Assembly: GCA_017936385.1 (NCBI GenBank)
Contig: JAGBFQ010000022.1
Span: 1-64,000, forward strand
Direction of reading: 5' to 3'
Origin: Rikenellaceae bacterium
GTDB lineage: Bacteria; Bacteroidota; Bacteroidia; Bacteroidales; Rikenellaceae
Length of the DNA: 64,000 bases
This document shows, piece after piece, positions 61,503 to 64,000 of this stretch (within the stretch, counting starts at the first letter, position 1; the number at the start of each line of letters is the position of its first letter). The notes beneath the pieces were generated by a model, which made no database searches, was not told where the DNA came from, and saw nothing but the letters and a program-made list of their open reading frames with translations. Made by a program: the position numbers and the translations under genes.

Positions 61503-63689
61503 ATGAAAAAACACATTATAACACTTTTGTGCTCACTTGTGTGCGGCTTGGCTGCCACGGCACAACCCGCCTCGCCCGTAAAGTGGTCGAGTAAAGTTGA
61601 ACGACTCAACGACACGCTCTATCAGTTGGTGTTCGACGCCACCATCGAACGCACGTGGCACATCTACGACTTGGGACCCTATGACTGCGGTGTCAACCCC
61701 ACAACCTTCGAATTCACGCCCTCGGGAGGCTACTCTCTGGTTGGTGAACTCACCCCCGACCATACCTCTACGGTGAAATACGACCCTGCGTTCGATGCCC
61801 AAATCGGCTATTGGGAGGGTCGCGTGCGTTTCGTGCAGAAGGTTCGCCCCCACAACAATGTCGACATCGAAGCCACGGTTGAGTGGATGGCCTGCAACGA
61901 GGGTAGTTGTACACCTCCCGAGGACAAGACTTTCAAATTCTCGATTAACGACTTCGTGGCCTCGGAGCGTACCACCCCCACCTCGAAGGTCAAACTTCGC
62001 AACGAGAGCAAACGCGCGAAAACAGCCCCGGCAAACACGCAAACCTCGACACAAACGCCCGAACCCCAGGCAGTTAAGGTTGTGGAAGCCATGAAACTTG
62101 TTCCCGCAACACCCGTTGAAACAGTTGCCAAGGATGAAAACACCGAACAACTGCCAACCAACGAGCCGAACAACGATGAGAACAACGATGAGAACACCGC
62201 CACGGGGAGTGTTGTCACTCCCGCTCCGGAGGAGAGTGGTTCGATGTGGGCTGTCATCATCGAGGCGGTGCTGTGGGGCTTTGCCGCCCTGCTCACCCCG
62301 TGTGTGTTCCCGATGGTGCCGATGACCGTGTCGTTCTTCATCAAGGGAAGCGAGAACAAACGTCGCGGAAGATTCAAAGCTCTGATGTACGGCGTGTTCA
62401 TCGTGCTGCTCTATACACTGCCCATTGCAGTGATTATACTTGCCACACGCCTGATTGGCGGCGAAGCCGTTACGGCCGATATATTTAACTGGTTGGCAAC
62501 ACATTGGCTGCCTAACTTGGTATTCTTTGTGGTGTTCATGGTATTTGCGGCGTCGTTCTTCGGAGCCTTCGAAATCACCATGCCCAGCTCGCTGGTCAAC
62601 AAAGCCGACCGAGGTAGCGAACGAGGTGGACTTGGAGGTCTGTTCTTCATGGCTCTCACGCTGGTGCTGGTGTCGTTCTCGTGCACAGGCCCTATTGTGG
62701 GTACGGTGATTGTCAAATCGACCTCGGGCGAGTTCTGGGAGCCGATTGTAACCATGCTGGCCTTCTCGGTGGCCTTTGCCCTGCCGTTTACACTGTTGGC
62801 TCTCTTCCCGTCGATGATGAGTTCACTGCCCAAAAGCGGCGGCTGGCTCAACTCGGTGAAGGTTGTGCTGGGTTTCGTCGAGGTGGCTCTCGGTTTCAAG
62901 TTCCTCAGCGTAGCCGACCAAACCTACCATTGGGGATTGCTCGACCGTGAGGTCTACCTGGCTATTTGGATTGTGGTTTTCTCGCTTATGGGATTCTACC
63001 TGTTGGGCAAGATTCGTTTCGCCCACGACAGCGAGGTCAAACATGTCGGTGTTGTGCGTCTTGGTTTGGCAATTGCCGTGTTCTCGTTTGTGGTCTACAT
63101 GATTCCCGGTATGTGGGGTGCACCGCTCAAAGCGTTGTCGGGCTACCTGCCACCCATTTCGACTCAGGATTTTGTGATGGGTAAATACGCCGCGGCCGAG
63201 AGCGCAAAACCCGTCGACAACAACATAAAATACTCCGACGTGTTGCACTTACCCCACGGTCTTAACGGCTACTTCGACCTTGAGCAGGGCTTGGAAGCCG
63301 CACGCCGCGAGGGTAAACCCGTGTTTCTCGACTTCACGGGTCACGGATGCGTCAACTGCCGCGAGATGGAGGCCCGTGTGTGGAGCGACGCCGAGGTGCT
63401 GCGCCGCCTGCGTGAGGACTATATCATCATCGCCCTCTATTCGGACGACAAACTGCCCCTGCCCGAGAGCGAATGGCTCACAACCGAGGGTGGCAAAACT
63501 CTCAAAAGCATCGGCAAGAAGAACTCCTACATCGTCAACTCGCGCTATGGCGTAAGTTCGCAACCCGCCTACCTGCTGCTGGATGCCGAAGGAACTCCCC
63601 TCGTACCCGCCAAAGGTTACGACCTTAATATTCAGAACTATATCGATTTTCTGCAAAGCGGAGTCGATGCCTACAACGCCCGCCGATGA
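61503..63689 (+). CDS. dsbD: Thiol:disulfide interchange protein DsbD-like
   Basis: The start is the ATG at 61503 (MKKHIITLLCSL, 728 aa). Order: signal peptide; N-terminal periplasmic domain with Cys131/Cys136 (ACNEGSCTPP); an Asn/Glu-rich linker (about 200-245); the membrane DsbD domain with Cys267 (TPCVFPMVPM) and Cys394 (SCTGPIVG); and a C-terminal thioredoxin domain with CVNC at 616-619. All three redox pairs are present, so it should pass electrons from cytoplasmic thioredoxin to periplasmic proteins, such as the thioredoxin-like lipoprotein at 56169. Confidence 0.93.
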   Translation: MKKHIITLLCSLVCGLAATAQPASPVKWSSKVERLNDTLYQLVFDATIERTWHIYDLGPYDCGVNPTTFEFTPSGGYSLVGELTPDHTSTVKYDPAFDAQIGYWEGRVRFVQKVRPHNNVDIEATVEWMACNEGSCTPPEDKTFKFSINDFVASERTTPTSKVKLRNESKRAKTAPANTQTSTQTPEPQAVKVVEAMKLVPATPVETVAKDENTEQLPTNEPNNDENNDENTATGSVVTPAPEESGSMWAVIIEAVLWGFAALLTPCVFPMVPMTVSFFIKGSENKRRGRFKALMYGVFIVLLYTLPIAVIILATRLIGGEAVTADIFNWLATHWLPNLVFFVVFMVFAASFFGAFEITMPSSLVNKADRGSERGGLGGLFFMALTLVLVSFSCTGPIVGTVIVKSTSGEFWEPIVTMLAFSVAFALPFTLLALFPSMMSSLPKSGGWLNSVKVVLGFVEVALGFKFLSVADQTYHWGLLDREVYLAIWIVVFSLMGFYLLGKIRFAHDSEVKHVGVVRLGLAIAVFSFVVYMIPGMWGAPLKALSGYLPPISTQDFVMGKYAAAESAKPVDNNIKYSDVLHLPHGLNGYFDLEQGLEAARREGKPVFLDFTGHGCVNCREMEARVWSDAEVLRRLREDYIIIALYSDDKLPLPESEWLTTEGGKTLKSIGKKNSYIVNSRYGVSSQPAYLLLDAEGTPLVPAKGYDLNIQNYIDFLQSGVDAYNARR

Positions 63690-64000
63690 GTCTGAAAGCA
63701 ACAATCCTCGGCCCGGCATATCCCTATCGCGGAGGCTTGGCCTCAATCATGGAGACCCTCGCCCGCACGTTCAGTAAGCGTGGCGACAGAGCCCGCGTGC
63801 TGACCTTCACGGTGCAATACCCGAGTCTGCTTTTCCCCGGCAAGAGCCAATACCGCGATGGCGAACCTCCCACGGATGTCGACATTACACGCTGTGTGAG
63901 CACCGTCAATCCGCTCAATTGGATTAAAGTCGGACAACTCATTCGCCGCGAAGCACCCGACCTGCTGGTGTTGAAGTATTGGACACCCTTCATGGCACCC
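63686..64000 (+). CDS. Glycosyltransferase, 5' part, cut by window end
   Basis: The open frame starts at an ATG overlapping the dsbD stop (ATGA) and stays open for 105 codons to the window edge. It begins MSLKATILGPAYPYRGGLAS, typical of GT4-type glycosyltransferases with the GG loop after the first strand, and continues with an N-terminal Rossmann pattern (LRTFSKRGDRARVLTF). The donor and acceptor are unknown. Confidence 0.75.
   Translation, partial: MSLKATILGPAYPYRGGLASIMETLARTFSKRGDRARVLTFTVQYPSLLFPGKSQYRDGEPPTDVDITRCVSTVNPLNWIKVGQLIRREAPDLLVLKYWTPFMAP

Noticed and set aside
1..64000. CRISPR arrays, transposases, phage genes, toxin-antitoxin pairs or defence systems
   Set aside because: No regular short repeats with spacers and no recognisable mobile or defence protein were found on either strand.

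Overview
The window looks like a chromosomal segment of a Bacteroidota member, order Bacteroidales, and most resembles Alistipes/Rikenellaceae in flavour; that last step is inference, because no rRNA gene or marker-based check was possible. The signs are a SusC/SusD pair with a train of surface lipoproteins, reverse rubrerythrin with PerR, a eukaryote-like long IleRS, and many promoters of the Bacteroidota form TTTG-N19..20-TAnnTTTG. Coding regions are moderately GC-rich. I saw no phage genes, transposase, integrase, tRNA, rRNA or CRISPR array.

Layout. 1-254: the tail of an unidentified gene, a terminator and a 121-bp MITE-like repeat. 255-5435 (minus): a small conserved protein with its own promoter, preceded by an arginine operon read GNAT acetyltransferase-argG-argC-argD-argB. 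5570-9646 (plus): ileS, whose HIGH motif has its first and third residues exchanged (GIHH), and a DksA/TraR-like protein with a degenerate zinc finger. 9821-10081: a strong promoter driving a rod-shaped structured RNA (SRP RNA candidate), followed by short repeats. 10319-14798: a secreted DRGH nuclease (minus) and lipA-lipB-recJ (plus). 14799-15117: G12 tract, terminator and second MITE-like copy. 15118-22628: hemolysin III, dxs, an OmpA lipoprotein, pyrH, frr, reverse rubrerythrin with perR and a YeiH transporter. 22796-31027: valS opposite lon, then an M23/LysM peptidase and an LtaS-like membrane enzyme. 31031-32635: an 85-bp tandem repeat running into the end of nhaC.

32772-48307 (minus) is the largest unit: susC-susD followed by seven further exported proteins, among them two leucine-rich-repeat lipoproteins, two BACON-like proteins and a subtilisin-type protease. 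It has a near-ideal promoter at one end and a terminator at the other and contains no glycoside hydrolase. I read it as a candidate protein- or peptide-capture locus: surface lipoproteins bind protein, the S8 protease cuts it, SusCD takes up the product. It is the best candidate here for an undescribed system.

48675-64000: a Ca2+-type P-type ATPase, an acyl-CoA ligase, an uncharacterised barrel/lipoprotein pair, folD with a thioredoxin-fold lipoprotein, an AT-rich lipoprotein gene, a TonB-dependent receptor overlapping a calycin-like lipoprotein gene, another lipoprotein, a DsbD-type thiol-disulfide transporter, and the start of a glycosyltransferase cut by the window edge. Intergenic spaces repeatedly carry terminators with a shared TCCAAC/GTTGGA core, which may be a dispersed repeat family.
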